Positions 20,603 to 30,163 are shown, numbered from the stretch's first letter. The stretch is 64,000 bases of DNA from Polynucleobacter sp. UK-FUSCHL-C3 (GCF_040409815.1 NZ_CP099959.1:496001-560000); one strand, 5' to 3'. A program made the numbers and translations. Notes: generated by a model from the sequence alone, not told the origin.

Positions 20603-21352
20603 ATGCCTTTAGAATTAGGTATGTCCTCTCTTGAGCTCGGAATCAATATCGATCATGTCGCAACCTTGCGCAATGCGCGTGGTACTTCATATCCAGACCC
20701 TATATTGGCTGCACGTCTTGCCGAAGAGGCTGGGGCCGATCTCATTACCTTGCATTTACGGGAGGACCGTCGACATATTAAGGACGCTGATCTATTTGCC
20801 TTGCGTCCACTAATCAAAACGCGCATGAACTTGGAATGTGCTATCACCCCAGAAATGTTAGAAATCGCAGTGAAGGTTAGACCTCATGATGTTTGTTTAG
20901 TCCCCGAAAAGCGAACTGAGATAACTACAGAGGGTGGGTTAGATGTTATCGGTCATGCTGCAGAAGTTAAATCTGCCATTACTCAATTGACAGAGGCTGG
21001 TATTCGGGTGTCATTATTTATTGATCCTGATAGTGAACAAATCGATGCAGCAAAAGAAGTGGGCGCGCATGTTATTGAACTACATACCGGTGCCTATGCA
21101 GATGCCAATCAGTCTACGCAGACCCAGCAGTTAAAACGAATCCAGGAAGCGGCCCATTATGCAAAGTCATTGGGATTTCGTGTCAACGCTGGTCATGGTC
21201 TAAATGAAGGGAATGTCAAAGCCATTGCTCAAATACAGGAGATTAGTGAGCTTAATATTGGGCATGCCATCGTCGCAGAGGCGGTTTTTAAGGGTTGGGC
21301 TTTGGCTATCCAAGATATGCGCCATTTGATGAATGAGGCTCGCGCACAATGA
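20603..21352 (+). CDS. pdxJ: Pyridoxine 5'-phosphate synthase
   Basis: This TIM-barrel enzyme condenses 1-deoxy-xylulose 5-phosphate with 3-amino-2-oxopropyl phosphate to give vitamin B6. The protein is 249 aa, or 243 if translation begins at the internal MSSLELGIN (ATG 20621). Signatures are [31 protein letters not shown] and the C-terminal [12 protein letters not shown]. The stop overlaps the acpS start by 4 bases. Confidence 0.95.
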   Translation: MPLELGMSSLELGINIDHVATLRNARGTSYPDPILAARLAEEAGADLITLHLREDRRHIKDADLFALRPLIKTRMNLECAITPEMLEIAVKVRPHDVCLVPEKRTEITTEGGLDVIGHAAEVKSAITQLTEAGIRVSLFIDPDSEQIDAAKEVGAHVIELHTGAYADANQSTQTQQLKRIQEAAHYAKSLGFRVNAGHGLNEGNVKAIAQIQEISELNIGHAIVAEAVFKGWALAIQDMRHLMNEARAQ

Positions 21353-21783
21353 TCGTCGGAATAGGTGCAGATTTGTTGCAATTAAAACGACTAGAGGCAG
21401 CCTATGAACGGACACAAGGCCGTTTGGCAAAGCGAGTACTCGGGGACGAGGAACTCATTGTCTTTGAGCAAAGGCTAAAACGTAATCACAAACGTGGTAT
21501 TGCCTATTTAGCCACTCGTTTTGCAGCAAAAGAAGCCTTTTCTAAGGCGATTGGCTTGGGAATGCATACACCCATGACCTGGAGGTCCCTACAGACTCTC
21601 AATGAGCCTAGCGGTAAACCTTATACCAAGTACTCGGGCGCATTGGCAGACTTTATGGATGAGAAGCAATGGCACGCTCAAGTAACCGTGACTGATGAGC
21701 AAGATATGGTGATGGCATTTGTGGTGGTGAGTTATGGTACCCCCATTGTTAGTACTTTTGATCCAAGCAACTACATAGGATGA
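21349..21783 (+). CDS. acpS: Holo-ACP synthase
   Basis: This 144-aa phosphopantetheinyl transferase activates the acyl carrier protein encoded at 12.3 kb. The N-terminal [15 protein letters not shown] and [13 protein letters not shown] are the two magnesium- and CoA-binding motifs. It overlaps pdxJ (ATGA) and is followed 9 bases later by nagZ. Confidence 0.95.
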   Translation: MIVGIGADLLQLKRLEAAYERTQGRLAKRVLGDEELIVFEQRLKRNHKRGIAYLATRFAAKEAFSKAIGLGMHTPMTWRSLQTLNEPSGKPYTKYSGALADFMDEKQWHAQVTVTDEQDMVMAFVVVSYGTPIVSTFDPSNYIG

Positions 21784-21792
21784 TTATTAAGT

Positions 21793-22872
21793 ATGCGGAG
21801 TAATGAGCAAGACAATCGAAATCCAGGCCCCGTTATTTTGGATGTTGAGGGCTTAGAGCTAAGTCGGCGGGATGAAGAACGAATCTCACACCCTTTAACG
21901 GGTGGCGTCATTTTATTTGGACGTAACTTTACATCTCGCTCTCAGCTAATGAAGTTAACTAATCAAATTATGGCAGTTCGTAAAGATGTCTTAATTTGTA
22001 TTGATCACGAAGGTGGGCGAGTGCAACGCTGCAAGACAGATGGCTTTACTCATTTGCCCGCAATGCGAGCTTTTGGAGAACTATGGTCTTCAGGCGAATC
22101 GAGTATAGAGGCTGCGATTGAGGGGATGCAAGCAGCTACGGCATGCGGATATATTCTGGCAAGCGAACTGAGGTCCTGTGGAGTTGATTTCAGCTTTACC
22201 CCAGTCCTTGATCTTGATTATGGAAATAGCAGTGTCATTGGAGACCGCGCATTTCATTCTTTACCTGAAGTTGTGTTTGCACTTGCAAAAAGTCTGAATG
22301 AAGGCTTGCGTTTGGGCGATATGGCAAATTGTGGAAAACATTTTCCAGGGCATGGGTGGGCTAAGGCTGATTCCCATATTGATATCCCTATTGATGATCG
22401 ATCCTTAAAACGTATTGCGCGTGATGATATGAAACCTTATGAATGGTTAGATATTAGTCTGGCATCCGTAATGCCTGCACACGTGGTTTATCCAAAAGTT
22501 GATTCAATGCCCGCAGGATTCTCTAAGATCTGGCTACAAGATATCTTACGCAAAAAGCTTAAATTTGAGGGAGTAATCTTTAGCGATGATCTCTCCATGG
22601 AAGGTGCAAGCATTGCCGGTGATGTTGTACAAGGCGCACACTTAGCTCTTGAAGCGGGTTGCGATGCAGTACTCATTTGCAACCGTCCAGACCTAGCAGA
22701 TCAAATGCTCAGTAAGCTCAAGGTATCAAAGTCAAAACTAGCAGAGTCTGCTAAGCACCTTAATAGACTCTTTCCGAAAGCTGCTGCCCAATCTTGGGAA
22801 TCTCTTCAGACAGAGTCTGAGTATATTCATGCTAAGGCTTTATTAAAAAGCCTTAAGCTGATTACAAATTAA
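21793..22872 (+). CDS. nagZ: Beta-N-acetylhexosaminidase NagZ
   Basis: This cytoplasmic family-3 glycoside hydrolase removes N-acetylglucosamine from recycled muropeptides. The protein is 359 aa. Signatures are [13 protein letters not shown], the [18 protein letters not shown] loop with the catalytic His/Asp, and the nucleophile aspartate in [10 protein letters not shown]. It closes the long plus-strand run and its stop overlaps that of the convergent efp gene. Confidence 0.94.
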   Translation: MRSNEQDNRNPGPVILDVEGLELSRRDEERISHPLTGGVILFGRNFTSRSQLMKLTNQIMAVRKDVLICIDHEGGRVQRCKTDGFTHLPAMRAFGELWSSGESSIEAAIEGMQAATACGYILASELRSCGVDFSFTPVLDLDYGNSSVIGDRAFHSLPEVVFALAKSLNEGLRLGDMANCGKHFPGHGWAKADSHIDIPIDDRSLKRIARDDMKPYEWLDISLASVMPAHVVYPKVDSMPAGFSKIWLQDILRKKLKFEGVIFSDDLSMEGASIAGDVVQGAHLALEAGCDAVLICNRPDLADQMLSKLKVSKSKLAESAKHLNRLFPKAAAQSWESLQTESEYIHAKALLKSLKLITN

Positions 22873-23429
22873 TTAGCACGACTCCGATATTCGCCAGTGC
22901 GAGTATCGATTTCAATCTTGTCGCCAGTGCTACAGAACAATGGCACTTGGATTTCAAAGCCAGTTGAAATCTTTGCATTCTTGAGTACTTTTCCAGAGCT
23001 GGTATCACCTTTGACTGCTGGCTCTGTGTATGTAATTTCACGGACTACGGAGGTCGGTAACTCAACAGAGATAGCTCTGCCGTCATAGAACACCACTTCT
23101 ACAGCCATGCCTTCTTCTAAATAATTGAGCGAGTCACCCATATTATCTTTTTCAACCTCATACTGGTTGTATTCAGTATCCATGAATGTAAACATCGGAT
23201 CAGCAAAATAAGAATAAGTACATTCTTTCTTGTCTAGGATCACGATATCGAACTTATCATCCGCTTTATAAATGCCTTCATTCGGTGTGGCAGTCAGTAA
23301 ATTTTTGTATTTCATTTTGACCACAGCTGAGTTACGACCAGAGCGGCTGTATTCATGTTTTTGGACGACCATGGGTTCACCATTGATCATAACAACGTTG
23401 CCGACGCGGATTTCTTGAGCGATTTTCAT
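22869..23429 (-). CDS. efp: Elongation factor P
   Basis: This 186-aa factor relieves ribosome stalling at proline stretches. The N-terminal KOW-like domain carries Arg32 in YSRSGRNSA, the residue rhamnosylated by EarP in Arg-type EF-P, rather than the Lys34 of E. coli. The two OB domains end in [29 protein letters not shown]. earP lies 80 bases upstream on the same strand, which fits a modification pair. Confidence 0.97.
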   Translation of the reverse strand: MKIAQEIRVGNVVMINGEPMVVQKHEYSRSGRNSAVVKMKYKNLLTATPNEGIYKADDKFDIVILDKKECTYSYFADPMFTFMDTEYNQYEVEKDNMGDSLNYLEEGMAVEVVFYDGRAISVELPTSVVREITYTEPAVKGDTSSGKVLKNAKISTGFEIQVPLFCSTGDKIEIDTRTGEYRSRAN

Positions 23430-23509
23430 AACAGTCCCTAATGTCTTCTATATTGGCTTGGCTCATGAAGCCAAATTAATCAAACCTAGCATTTTAACCT
23501 TTTGTGGCT

Positions 23510-24553
23510 TTAGCTGACAAACCGGAGGAGGCGGGCCGCCAGACCGCCGTCAGCCTGGCCTTCAAGTAGCTGCGTGCGCCATGCTCTGGCATGCTGATTC
23601 CATTGGGAGAGGGCTGTCCACCATAGATCGATGTCAGACCATGCCATGGCTTCAGTAACTGAATTGCTTAAGTCTGGGGGTGCTTCTTTGAGATAGAGGT
23701 CTAGAAATGCACTCAATTTAACCAAGTGCGCACCATCGTCTTGAGGGTAGATATTCCAAATAAAAGGTCTGCCCGCTAGTTGGGCTCGTACAAAAGAGTC
23801 TTCCCCGCGGACAATATTGAAGTCACATTGGGCAAGGAGATAGTCAAAATCATCTTGCGGGATGAAGGGTAGCGAGATTAGTTTTAAGTTCGACCATGCT
23901 TGCTTTTGCAGGTTGAGTAATTCAGCGTTACCAAAAGCCATGAATATATCAACGGGGATATCCAATTGATTAAGCTGAGTAAGCCATTGCTTGATGGGTG
24001 CCCCTGGATAAGAAAAGATACTGATCTTCTTGGCCCCTTCCCGAGATTGGTCCCAAATCGAGGAAAGACTTTTTGGACACATATCTTGTCTGCTTGGGGG
24101 GGTGGGATCCAATAACAGTCCACCAACCTCTTTTTGAAAACCAGGGAAAAAGAAATATTTCTGGAGACCATTATTTTGAGGAGATGCTTTGCCATGAAAA
24201 TCCACAACCCAGGGTTCGGCACTTAAATATTCCAAATGGATCAAGATCGGTTTTTGTGGGGCAAGGATTAAATAATTCAGATAACGTTCGGGTAGGTCGC
24301 AGGAGAAGGCCTGAATCACAACATCGGGAGTTTCTGGCCCTTGTCGTGTATTCGCATAGCTAGCCTCCCATGGCAAAACCTCAATACCTTGGATATCACC
24401 GCTACCCATCATTAATAGTTTGAGGGTATGAAGGTCATCGCAAAATAGGCGTATATTTTGATGGTGTTGAACAGCCAAAGACCGGGCTAGACGCCAGCAA
24501 ATACCAGCATCACCATAGTTATCAACGATTTGGCAGAAAATATCCCAACGCAT
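23510..24553 (-). CDS. earP: EF-P arginine rhamnosyltransferase EarP
   Basis: This GT-B glycosyltransferase transfers rhamnose from dTDP-rhamnose to Arg32 of EF-P. The protein is 347 aa. The N-terminal [22 protein letters not shown] includes the aspartates of the EarP signature, and the C-terminal donor site is [29 protein letters not shown]. The gene directly precedes efp in the transcription direction. Its start codon overlaps the divergent uvrC start codon by 2 bases, so its promoter must lie inside uvrC. Confidence 0.95.
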   Translation of the reverse strand: MRWDIFCQIVDNYGDAGICWRLARSLAVQHHQNIRLFCDDLHTLKLLMMGSGDIQGIEVLPWEASYANTRQGPETPDVVIQAFSCDLPERYLNYLILAPQKPILIHLEYLSAEPWVVDFHGKASPQNNGLQKYFFFPGFQKEVGGLLLDPTPPSRQDMCPKSLSSIWDQSREGAKKISIFSYPGAPIKQWLTQLNQLDIPVDIFMAFGNAELLNLQKQAWSNLKLISLPFIPQDDFDYLLAQCDFNIVRGEDSFVRAQLAGRPFIWNIYPQDDGAHLVKLSAFLDLYLKEAPPDLSNSVTEAMAWSDIDLWWTALSQWNQHARAWRTQLLEGQADGGLAARLLRFVS

Positions 24554-26432
24554 GACAAATTTGCCCCTAGAAACCCTTCAAAAAGATCTAAAACGCGTAC
24601 CTGGTCTCCCAGGTGTGTATCGCTTCTTTGATGAGGCTGGACACATCTTATATGTCGGCAAGGCCAAGGATCTTAAGAAGCGCATATCGAGCTACTTTCA
24701 GCGCACTCAGTTATCGCCCCGTATCGAGCGTATGGTCAAACGGATTCTTCGCTTTGAAATCACTGTAACGCGGACTGAAACAGAGGCATTGATTCTGGAG
24801 AATAACTTAATTAAGGAGCATACCCCGCCATTTAATATTTTATTTCGGGATGATAAGTCCTATCCGTATTTGATGCTGAGTGGCCATGATTATCCTCGCC
24901 TTGCCTCGTATCGCGGCAAGGTCGATCGACGCAATCGGTATTTTGGACCATTCCCCAATTCATGGGCAGTCCGTAATAGCGTACAAATCTTACAAAAGGT
25001 ATTCCGCTTGCGTACCTGTGAGGACCCAGTTTTTAAGAATCGTAGCCGTCCTTGTTTACTGCATCAAATTCACCGTTGTAGCGCACCCTGTGTTGGCATG
25101 TTGAGCAAAGAACAGTATTCGCAAGATGTGCAACAGGCACTGCGATTTCTAGAAGGAAACCATCGGGCTGTATTGGCTGATCTTGAAGTAGAAATGGAAG
25201 AGCATAGTGCTGCGATGGAGTTTGAGATGGCAGCAGTTATTCGGGACCGGATTACGGATCTCTCAAGCGTCTTACAACAACAAGCAATGGATGTCGTCGC
25301 AGAGGGAGAGGGTGATGTCGATATTTTGGCTGCCGAGATCATGAATGGAAACATCTGCGTCAATTTAGCAATGGTACGAGGAGGTCGACACTTAGGAGAT
25401 CGGGCTTACTTCCAAAGAGGGATAAAGGCTAGTTCAGATGCTACCTATAATCCCAGTGAAATTCTGGAGACCTTTATTCAGCAGCATTATCTCGATGTGG
25501 ATGTTAATGCAGAGCCAAGTTCATTGTTACCCTCGGTATTGATTACTAATGTAGCTTTGAAGGGCGAATCAGTTGATGTTTTATTACAAGGTTTGACCGA
25601 GCGCTTATCGCGTAAGGTCCAGTTACTGCATCAACCTCAAGGACAACGAAAGCATTGGCTTTCTATGGCCGAAGGGAATGCCAAAATTGCTTTACTAAGG
25701 CGCATCTCAGAGACTGGTGGGCAATTAGCTAGAGTGAGAGCCCTTGCAGATGTATTAAATCTTGATCTTGAACACTTGGATCAACTTCGCATTGAATGTT
25801 TTGATATCAGCCATACATCCGGAGAGGCAACTCAAGCATCGTGTGTGGTCTTTGCCAAAAATGAAATGCAATCAAGTGAATATCGTCGCTTCAATATCAC
25901 CGGAATTACTGGTGGAGATGACTATGCTGCCATGCGGCAGGTCTTAATCCGGCGTTACTCTAATTATCAAGAAACCCCAGTGGATAAGAACCCCCAAGTG
26001 GTCCTCATTGACGGCGGCAAGGGACAGGTTGAAATAGCTAGGCAAGTCTTTAGTGAGCTAGGCATTGATATCAGTTTGATAGTTGGGGTTGCTAAGGGGG
26101 AGGATCGTAAGGTGGGTTTAGAAACCCTCATCTTTGCTGACGGCAGAAAGTCATTATTCCTCGGTCAGGATAGCCAAGCCCTGATGTTGATTGCACAGAT
26201 CCGGGATGAGGCGCACCGTTTTGCAATTACTGGAATGCGTGCAAAGAGAGCTAAGGCTCGAACGGTCTCACGGCTAGAAGAAATTGAAGGAATTGGTGCA
26301 AGGCGAAGACAGAAGTTGCTGGCCCGCTTTGGCGGCATTAAAGGAGTGGCGAACGCGAGTGTGGAAGAGTTATCTAGCGTAGAAGGGATCTCAAATACCT
26401 TGGCTGAACAAATCTATCGCCAACTTCACTAA
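24552..26432 (+). CDS. uvrC: UvrABC system protein C
   Basis: This nucleotide-excision repair nuclease makes both incisions around a lesion bound by UvrB. The protein is 626 aa. A GIY-YIG domain ([25 protein letters not shown]) is at the N-terminus and a UVR motif lies at about residues 205-235. The RNase H-like endonuclease domain ([20 protein letters not shown]) is followed by two C-terminal helix-hairpin-helix motifs ([13 protein letters not shown]). Its start codon overlaps that of earP. No CTG-N10-CAG SOS box is visible just upstream. Confidence 0.96.
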   Translation: MTNLPLETLQKDLKRVPGLPGVYRFFDEAGHILYVGKAKDLKKRISSYFQRTQLSPRIERMVKRILRFEITVTRTETEALILENNLIKEHTPPFNILFRDDKSYPYLMLSGHDYPRLASYRGKVDRRNRYFGPFPNSWAVRNSVQILQKVFRLRTCEDPVFKNRSRPCLLHQIHRCSAPCVGMLSKEQYSQDVQQALRFLEGNHRAVLADLEVEMEEHSAAMEFEMAAVIRDRITDLSSVLQQQAMDVVAEGEGDVDILAAEIMNGNICVNLAMVRGGRHLGDRAYFQRGIKASSDATYNPSEILETFIQQHYLDVDVNAEPSSLLPSVLITNVALKGESVDVLLQGLTERLSRKVQLLHQPQGQRKHWLSMAEGNAKIALLRRISETGGQLARVRALADVLNLDLEHLDQLRIECFDISHTSGEATQASCVVFAKNEMQSSEYRRFNITGITGGDDYAAMRQVLIRRYSNYQETPVDKNPQVVLIDGGKGQVEIARQVFSELGIDISLIVGVAKGEDRKVGLETLIFADGRKSLFLGQDSQALMLIAQIRDEAHRFAITGMRAKRAKARTVSRLEEIEGIGARRRQKLLARFGGIKGVANASVEELSSVEGISNTLAEQIYRQLH

Positions 26433-26462
26433 ATAGCATTACGAATCGTTTATTCTCTAAAT

Positions 26463-27032
26463 ATGCCATTTAATCTACCAATTGCATTGACCTGGTTGCG
26501 CGTTGCTGCCATTCCATTATTGGTAGGTATTTTTTATTTACCCAGTAGTTGGCTCAGCATTGAAGAAAAAAATGTATTTGCAACCGCTTTATTTGTCTTC
26601 GCTGCGATTACTGATTGGCTAGATGGATTTCTGGCAAGGCGAATGAAACAAGAGTCTGCCTTTGGAGAGTTTTTAGATCCAGTAGCAGATAAATTAATTG
26701 TGGCGGCTGCTTTATTGGTGCTTCTCAATATGGATCGCGTTCAGGTCTGGGTTGCTCTAGTAATTATCGGACGAGAAATTACTATTTCTGCGCTAAGAGA
26801 GTGGATGGCTCAAGTCGGCGCCTCAAGAAGTGTGGCTGTGCATATGGTGGGGAAGTTAAAGACCACCGCACAATTAATTGCGATCCCATTCCTACTATTT
26901 AACGGGCAGCTATTTGGTATACATAGCGCCCAACTTGGAACCTGGCTTATTTGGGTTGCAGCCTTCCTAACCCTCTGGTCAATGTTTTATTACCTCCAGA
27001 AGGCTTTACCCCAGCTCACAAATAGGCCTTAG
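26463..27032 (+). CDS. pgsA: CDP-diacylglycerol-glycerol-3-phosphate 3-phosphatidyltransferase
   Basis: This membrane enzyme makes phosphatidylglycerophosphate. The protein is 189 aa with about four to five transmembrane helices and the CDP-alcohol phosphotransferase motif DWLDGFLARRMKQESAFGEFLDPVADK (D-G-A-R-G-D-D pattern). There is no Shine-Dalgarno. A TATTCT hexamer ends 6 bases before the ATG, so a leaderless transcript is possible. The order uvrC-pgsA-tRNA-Gly-tRNA-Cys equals that of E. coli. Confidence 0.95.
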   Translation: MPFNLPIALTWLRVAAIPLLVGIFYLPSSWLSIEEKNVFATALFVFAAITDWLDGFLARRMKQESAFGEFLDPVADKLIVAAALLVLLNMDRVQVWVALVIIGREITISALREWMAQVGASRSVAVHMVGKLKTTAQLIAIPFLLFNGQLFGIHSAQLGTWLIWVAAFLTLWSMFYYLQKALPQLTNRP

Positions 27033-27097
27033 CTCACCTATATTTGGGCAATTAAAGCCCTGAACCTGAATCTTTGCTAAACTGTCGATCCTGTAAT

Positions 27098-27173
27098 GCG
27101 GGAATAGCTCAGTTGGTAGAGCGCAACCTTGCCAAGGTTGAGGTCGCGAGTTCGAGCCTCGTTTCCCGCTCCA
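27098..27173 (+). tRNA. tRNA-Gly (anticodon GCC)
   Basis: This 76-nt cloverleaf has a 7-bp acceptor stem GCGGGAA/TTCCCGC, a D arm AGCTCAGTTGGTAGAGC and an anticodon stem CAACC/GGTTG with loop TTGCCAA (anticodon GCC). The T arm contains GTTCGAGCC and the encoded 3' end is TCCA. It is followed by an intrinsic terminator-like hairpin. Confidence 0.97.
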
Positions 27174-27179
27174 TTAATT

Positions 27180-27211
27180 AATGGGAAGCCCGAAAAGCTT
27201 CCCATTTTATT
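27180..27211 (+). terminator. Intrinsic terminator between the two tRNA genes
   Basis: AATGGGAAGC and GCTTCCCATT form a 10-bp stem with a 7-base loop, followed by TTATTT. It lies just after tRNA-Gly, so tRNA-Cys probably has its own promoter or depends on readthrough. Confidence 0.75.
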
Positions 27212-27245
27212 TGGGATGAAGTTTGGTTTGCATCAAACCAACCAG

Positions 27246-27319
27246 GGCGCGTTGGCCGAGTGGTTAGGCAGGAGCCTGCAAAGCTTCGTACGGGGGTTCG
27301 ATTCCCTCACGCGCCTCCA
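27246..27319 (+). tRNA. tRNA-Cys (anticodon GCA)
   Basis: This 74-nt cloverleaf has an acceptor stem GGCGCGT/ACGCGCC and a D arm GCCGAGTGGTTAGGC. The anticodon stem GGAGC/GCTTC has loop CTGCAAA (anticodon GCA). The T arm GGGGGTTCGATTCCCTC is followed by TCCA. It lies 72 bases after tRNA-Gly. The tRNA-Leu that follows in E. coli is not present. Confidence 0.96.
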
Positions 27320-27399
27320 AAATCAGTCTTGACGAATCGGCTTACTTCTCTAAAATGATCCATATTGGCACTAATTTCACTAGAACACATTGAGAAAAA

Positions 27400-27864
27400 A
27401 TGATGAACTGCTTATTTACCCATAAATCTAAATTTCTAGCCTTGATAGCCGCCTTGCTCTTGGGAGCTTGTGCGATGGGTGACAGTCCTACGGGTTCTCA
27501 AGATGAAATCAATCAGATTCAATCGCAGCTGCTAGGCGATATGCCTCTCCCAACAGGCGCCAAGATCATGGGCTCCGACTCTTTAATTATTGGTCGTGGT
27601 GATGGATGGGTTGGTCGTGTCAATATCAGTGCCCTGCAAGGCGCTACCGATGTGTATGCATTCTTTCAGTCAGAGTACCCCAAAGCGGGATGGACAACGG
27701 TGACTGCAACTAAAGCAAAAACAAGTTTCTTGGTATTTACAAAGGGTGATCGTACCTGCGCTGTTGAAATTAACGAGGGCTCGTTAGCCGGTCCCAAATC
27801 AATCATTACGATCACATCCTCGCCGAAGAACGCCAACGTGATTGCGCCGACGCGTAAGCCCTAG
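27400..27864 (+). CDS. Small uncharacterised lipoprotein
   Basis: This is a 154-aa predicted lipoprotein. The basic N-terminus, hydrophobic stretch and lipobox LLGAC near residue 24 predict export and lipid attachment. The mature part is a single small domain with GADVYAFFQSEYPKAGW-like and LVFTKGDRTCAVEIN segments, so it probably alternates strands and helices. I do not recognise the family. The start could be either of two adjacent ATGs (27400 or 27403). It converges with lexA, whose stop lies 13 bases away. Confidence 0.75.
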   Translation: MMNCLFTHKSKFLALIAALLLGACAMGDSPTGSQDEINQIQSQLLGDMPLPTGAKIMGSDSLIIGRGDGWVGRVNISALQGATDVYAFFQSEYPKAGWTTVTATKAKTSFLVFTKGDRTCAVEINEGSLAGPKSIITITSSPKNANVIAPTRKP

Positions 27865-27877
27865 TTAAGAAAAGGAT

Positions 27878-28588
27878 TTAGATACCGTTGGCACGGATCA
27901 AGCCAACGGCTTGTCCCTCAAGGGTAAAGTCAGCCTCAGCCGTAACAATAATGTTTTTGAACTCAGGGTTTTCAGCTTGCAGTTCAATGTAGCTCCCGCT
28001 TGAATCTTTCTTGCGCTGTAAGCGCTTGACGGTTACCTCATCATCAATTCGGGCAACAACGATATCGCCATTCCGCGCCTCAGTAGTTTTCTTCACAGCA
28101 AGATAGTCGCCATCCAAAATTCCAGCATCACGCATACTCATTCCCTTGACGCGTAATAAATAGTCTGCACCTTTACTAAACAGGCTTGGGTCTACGGGCA
28201 CTTGTTTTTCAATATGTTCGATAGCAGTAATGGGGCAACCTGCTGCAACACGTCCAATCAAAGGCAGGGTTAATTGTTGTAAACCGCCGGACGGTAAATT
28301 AAGTTGTCTAAAGTTATTGGCTGACGAGTGATTGTTGGAGTGCGTGATACGGATACCTCGGGATGTACCAGGACTTAATTCGATATACCCTTTTTTGGCC
28401 AGAGCTCGCAAATGCTCTTCAGCCGCATTGGCGGATGCAAAACCTAAGCGGTTTGCAATCTCAGCCCGAGTGGGGGGTAAGCCACTCTCTTCGATAGCTA
28501 GGGTGATGAGACCCAAAATCTCCTCTTGCCGAGCGGTTAGCTTAGGTAGGGTGGTTTCTATCAAGTCATTTACTGTGTTTATGTTCAT
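27878..28588 (-). CDS. lexA: SOS repressor LexA
   Basis: This repressor of DNA-damage genes self-cleaves when RecA is activated. The protein is about 236 aa. The winged-helix DNA-binding domain ([34 protein letters not shown]) is followed by the cleavage site VAAGCPI (Ala-Gly). The catalytic Ser is in [13 protein letters not shown] and the catalytic Lys in [13 protein letters not shown]. The ATG at 28588 adds about 13 residues before the usual start of the domain and is chosen because it abuts the promoter and SOS box. No Shine-Dalgarno is present; an in-frame TTG eight codons later is an alternative. Confidence 0.93.
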   Translation of the reverse strand: MNINTVNDLIETTLPKLTARQEEILGLITLAIEESGLPPTRAEIANRLGFASANAAEEHLRALAKKGYIELSPGTSRGIRITHSNNHSSANNFRQLNLPSGGLQQLTLPLIGRVAAGCPITAIEHIEKQVPVDPSLFSKGADYLLRVKGMSMRDAGILDGDYLAVKKTTEARNGDIVVARIDDEVTVKRLQRKKDSSGSYIELQAENPEFKNIIVTAEADFTLEGQAVGLIRANGI

Positions 28589-28589
28589 A

Positions 28590-28605
28590 CTGGGATTGTA
28601 TACAG
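28590..28605. promoter_or_regulatory. LexA operator (SOS box)
   Basis: CTG, 10 bases, CAG: the read on the lexA strand is CTGTATACAATCCCAG, a close match to the proteobacterial LexA consensus. It overlaps the lexA -10 hexamer and ends one base before the lexA start codon, so repressor binding would block RNA polymerase directly. It lies 48 bases from the divergent asparaginase start and could affect that gene too. Confidence 0.85.
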
Positions 28606-28623
28606 TAAAAATTAGCATTTCAA
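28595..28623 (-). promoter_or_regulatory. lexA promoter
   Basis: On the minus strand TTGAAA (28623-28618) and TACAAT (28600-28595) are 17 bases apart. Counting 7 bases past the -10 puts the transcription start at the A of the lexA ATG. The -10 is inside the SOS box. Confidence 0.7.
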
Positions 28624-28646
28624 GAACTTTTGTAAGGCTTGATAAT
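28618..28646 (+). promoter_or_regulatory. Candidate asparaginase promoter, back to back with lexA promoter
   Basis: TTTCAA (28618-28623, the complement of the lexA -35) and GATAAT (28641-28646) are 17 bases apart. The -10 is good and the -35 poor. The predicted start falls on the A of the asparaginase ATG at 28653. Confidence 0.4.
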
Positions 28647-28652
28647 GCAAAT

Positions 28653-29648
28653 ATGACTGATTTATCAAATACACCCTTGATTTTGCTCATTGGCATGGGC
28701 GGCACGATCGCCGGCCTCCAAGTGAACGGGGATGGAAAGGGCTACCTAGCCGGCCAAGTGCCGATCGAGACCCTTTCGGGGCAGATTAAAAGTAAATTAT
28801 CTATAAAAAACAAACAGTTATCTAATATTGATAGCTGTGATATGACCGAGTCTTTATTAACTCAACTGGGTCAGGAGGTCGTTCAAGCGCTTCATGATCC
28901 TCATATTGTCGGGGTGGTGGTTACCCATGGCACAGATACCATGGAGGAAACAGCACTTTTTCTAGAGCTTGTTTGTGGGCATTTAGCAAAGACTGCAGGC
29001 AAAAAAGTGGTGATCACGGGCGCCATGTTGCCGGCGGACCACCCCAAGGCCGATGGCCCAGAAAATCTTAATCGGGCAGTCGCTCTAGTAGAGGATCAGG
29101 ATGGGCCAAGTGGGATTTTTGGGTTGATGGGCGGGAAGGTCTTTCAGGCGAGGAGTATGGCAAAGCGTCATACCTCAAGCTTAGATGCCTTTATGAATAG
29201 CGAGCCAGTTAATTTGGATCTTAGCAGTCAAGTTAGCGAAGACTTACCTATACCATCAATAGATAATTGGCCTAGAGTTGAAATTGTGACCAATCATATT
29301 GGTGCTAAGGGCGACCAGATTGAGGTCTATAAAAAGCTGGGGGTGCTGGGTATTGTCCTGGCTGGAACAGGGGGAGGAACCGTCCATCAAGATCTAGCGC
29401 TCAGCTTGGAAGACTTTATGAAAGATGGCGGGGCTCTAGTTCGATCGTCGCGGGTAGGATTGGGGGTGATTCCGGGTCAATTAGCCAATGCTCGCCTAGA
29501 CGCTTCTATCGGGGCTGGTGATTTGAACCCGCCCAAGGCGCGTATTGCCCTCCAGCTGGCTCTATTCGCTAGTCTCCACCCAAAAGCTAAAGCATTGAGT
29601 TGGCAGGATATTTTTGCTAGAATAGCGATCTTGCCTAATTTTAGGTAA
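28653..29648 (+). CDS. L-asparaginase, type I/II-like
   Basis: This 331-aa enzyme hydrolyses asparagine to aspartate and ammonia. The two catalytic threonines lie in MGGTIAG near the N-terminus and in [11 protein letters not shown], and the mid-protein motif [18 protein letters not shown] is conserved. No signal peptide is present, which favours a cytoplasmic location. The start at 28653 is chosen because it begins the family fold; the longer frame overlaps lexA. It is divergent from lexA and shares its 64-bp control region, an unusual partner for an SOS gene. A promoter for rpsF lies inside its 3' end. Confidence 0.9.
   Translation: MTDLSNTPLILLIGMGGTIAGLQVNGDGKGYLAGQVPIETLSGQIKSKLSIKNKQLSNIDSCDMTESLLTQLGQEVVQALHDPHIVGVVVTHGTDTMEETALFLELVCGHLAKTAGKKVVITGAMLPADHPKADGPENLNRAVALVEDQDGPSGIFGLMGGKVFQARSMAKRHTSSLDAFMNSEPVNLDLSSQVSEDLPIPSIDNWPRVEIVTNHIGAKGDQIEVYKKLGVLGIVLAGTGGGTVHQDLALSLEDFMKDGGALVRSSRVGLGVIPGQLANARLDASIGAGDLNPPKARIALQLALFASLHPKAKALSWQDIFARIAILPNFR
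29595..29623 (+). promoter_or_regulatory. Candidate promoter of the rpsF operon
   Basis: TTGAGT (29595-29600), a 17-base spacer, and an extended -10 TGCTAGAAT ending at 29623 lie within the last codons of the asparaginase gene. Predicted transcription starts at about 29630, giving a leader of about 120 nt before rpsF. Confidence 0.55.
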
Positions 29649-29749
29649 GGCTTTTTACAACTTGTTCCACCCTTGCTGCACTGGTGCTGATTTCTAGACA
29701 GCGGAAATTAGCAAGACGCCTAGGCAGTTTTATCCATAAGGAGTGATTA
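29631..29749 (+). promoter_or_regulatory. Structured leader of the rpsF-priB-rpsR-rplI operon
   Basis: A hairpin TTGCCT/AGGTAA with T-rich 3' flank overlaps the asparaginase stop and may be its terminator. Downstream a longer fold is visible: CTTGCT (29672-29677) pairs with AGCAAG (29710-29715), and inside it ATTTC (29690-29694) pairs with GAAAT (29704-29708). Operons for S6 and S18 are often autoregulated by an S6:S18-binding leader. Whether this fold is that motif is not proven. Confidence 0.45.
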
Positions 29750-30124
29750 ATGCGTCATTATGAAATCGTTTTTATCGTCCATCCGGACCAAAGCGAGCAA
29801 GTACCTGCGATGATCGATCGCTATAAGTCGATTCTTACTACTCATGGTGGTAAGGTGCATCGCATCGAGGATTGGGGCCGTCGTCAAATGGCTTACATGA
29901 TCGACAAACTTGCTAAAGCCCATTACGTTTGCATGAACATTGAGTGTGACCAGAAAACTCTGGAAGAGCTCGAGCATGCATTTAAGTTTAACGACGCCGT
30001 ATTGCGCCACTTGATTGTGAAGTTGAAGAAGGCTGAAGTTGAGCCTTCCATCATGATGAAGGAAGTTCAGCGCGAAGAGGCTCGCAAGGTTGCCCAGGCG
30101 GATGCGCCTGCTGCAGCTTATTAA
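29750..30124 (+). CDS. rpsF: 30S ribosomal protein S6
   Basis: This 124-aa protein starts [25 protein letters not shown] and contains [21 protein letters not shown], the S6 pattern. It binds the central domain of 16S rRNA with S18. An AAGGAG ribosome site lies 9 bases upstream. It is the first gene of the operon with priB, rpsR and rplI. The C-terminal 25 residues form a charged, Ala-rich tail. Confidence 0.97.
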   Translation: MRHYEIVFIVHPDQSEQVPAMIDRYKSILTTHGGKVHRIEDWGRRQMAYMIDKLAKAHYVCMNIECDQKTLEELEHAFKFNDAVLRHLIVKLKKAEVEPSIMMKEVQREEARKVAQADAPAAAY

Positions 30125-30163
30125 TAAAGACGGAGGCTTAAATCTGTAAGCAGTGGTCTGATT

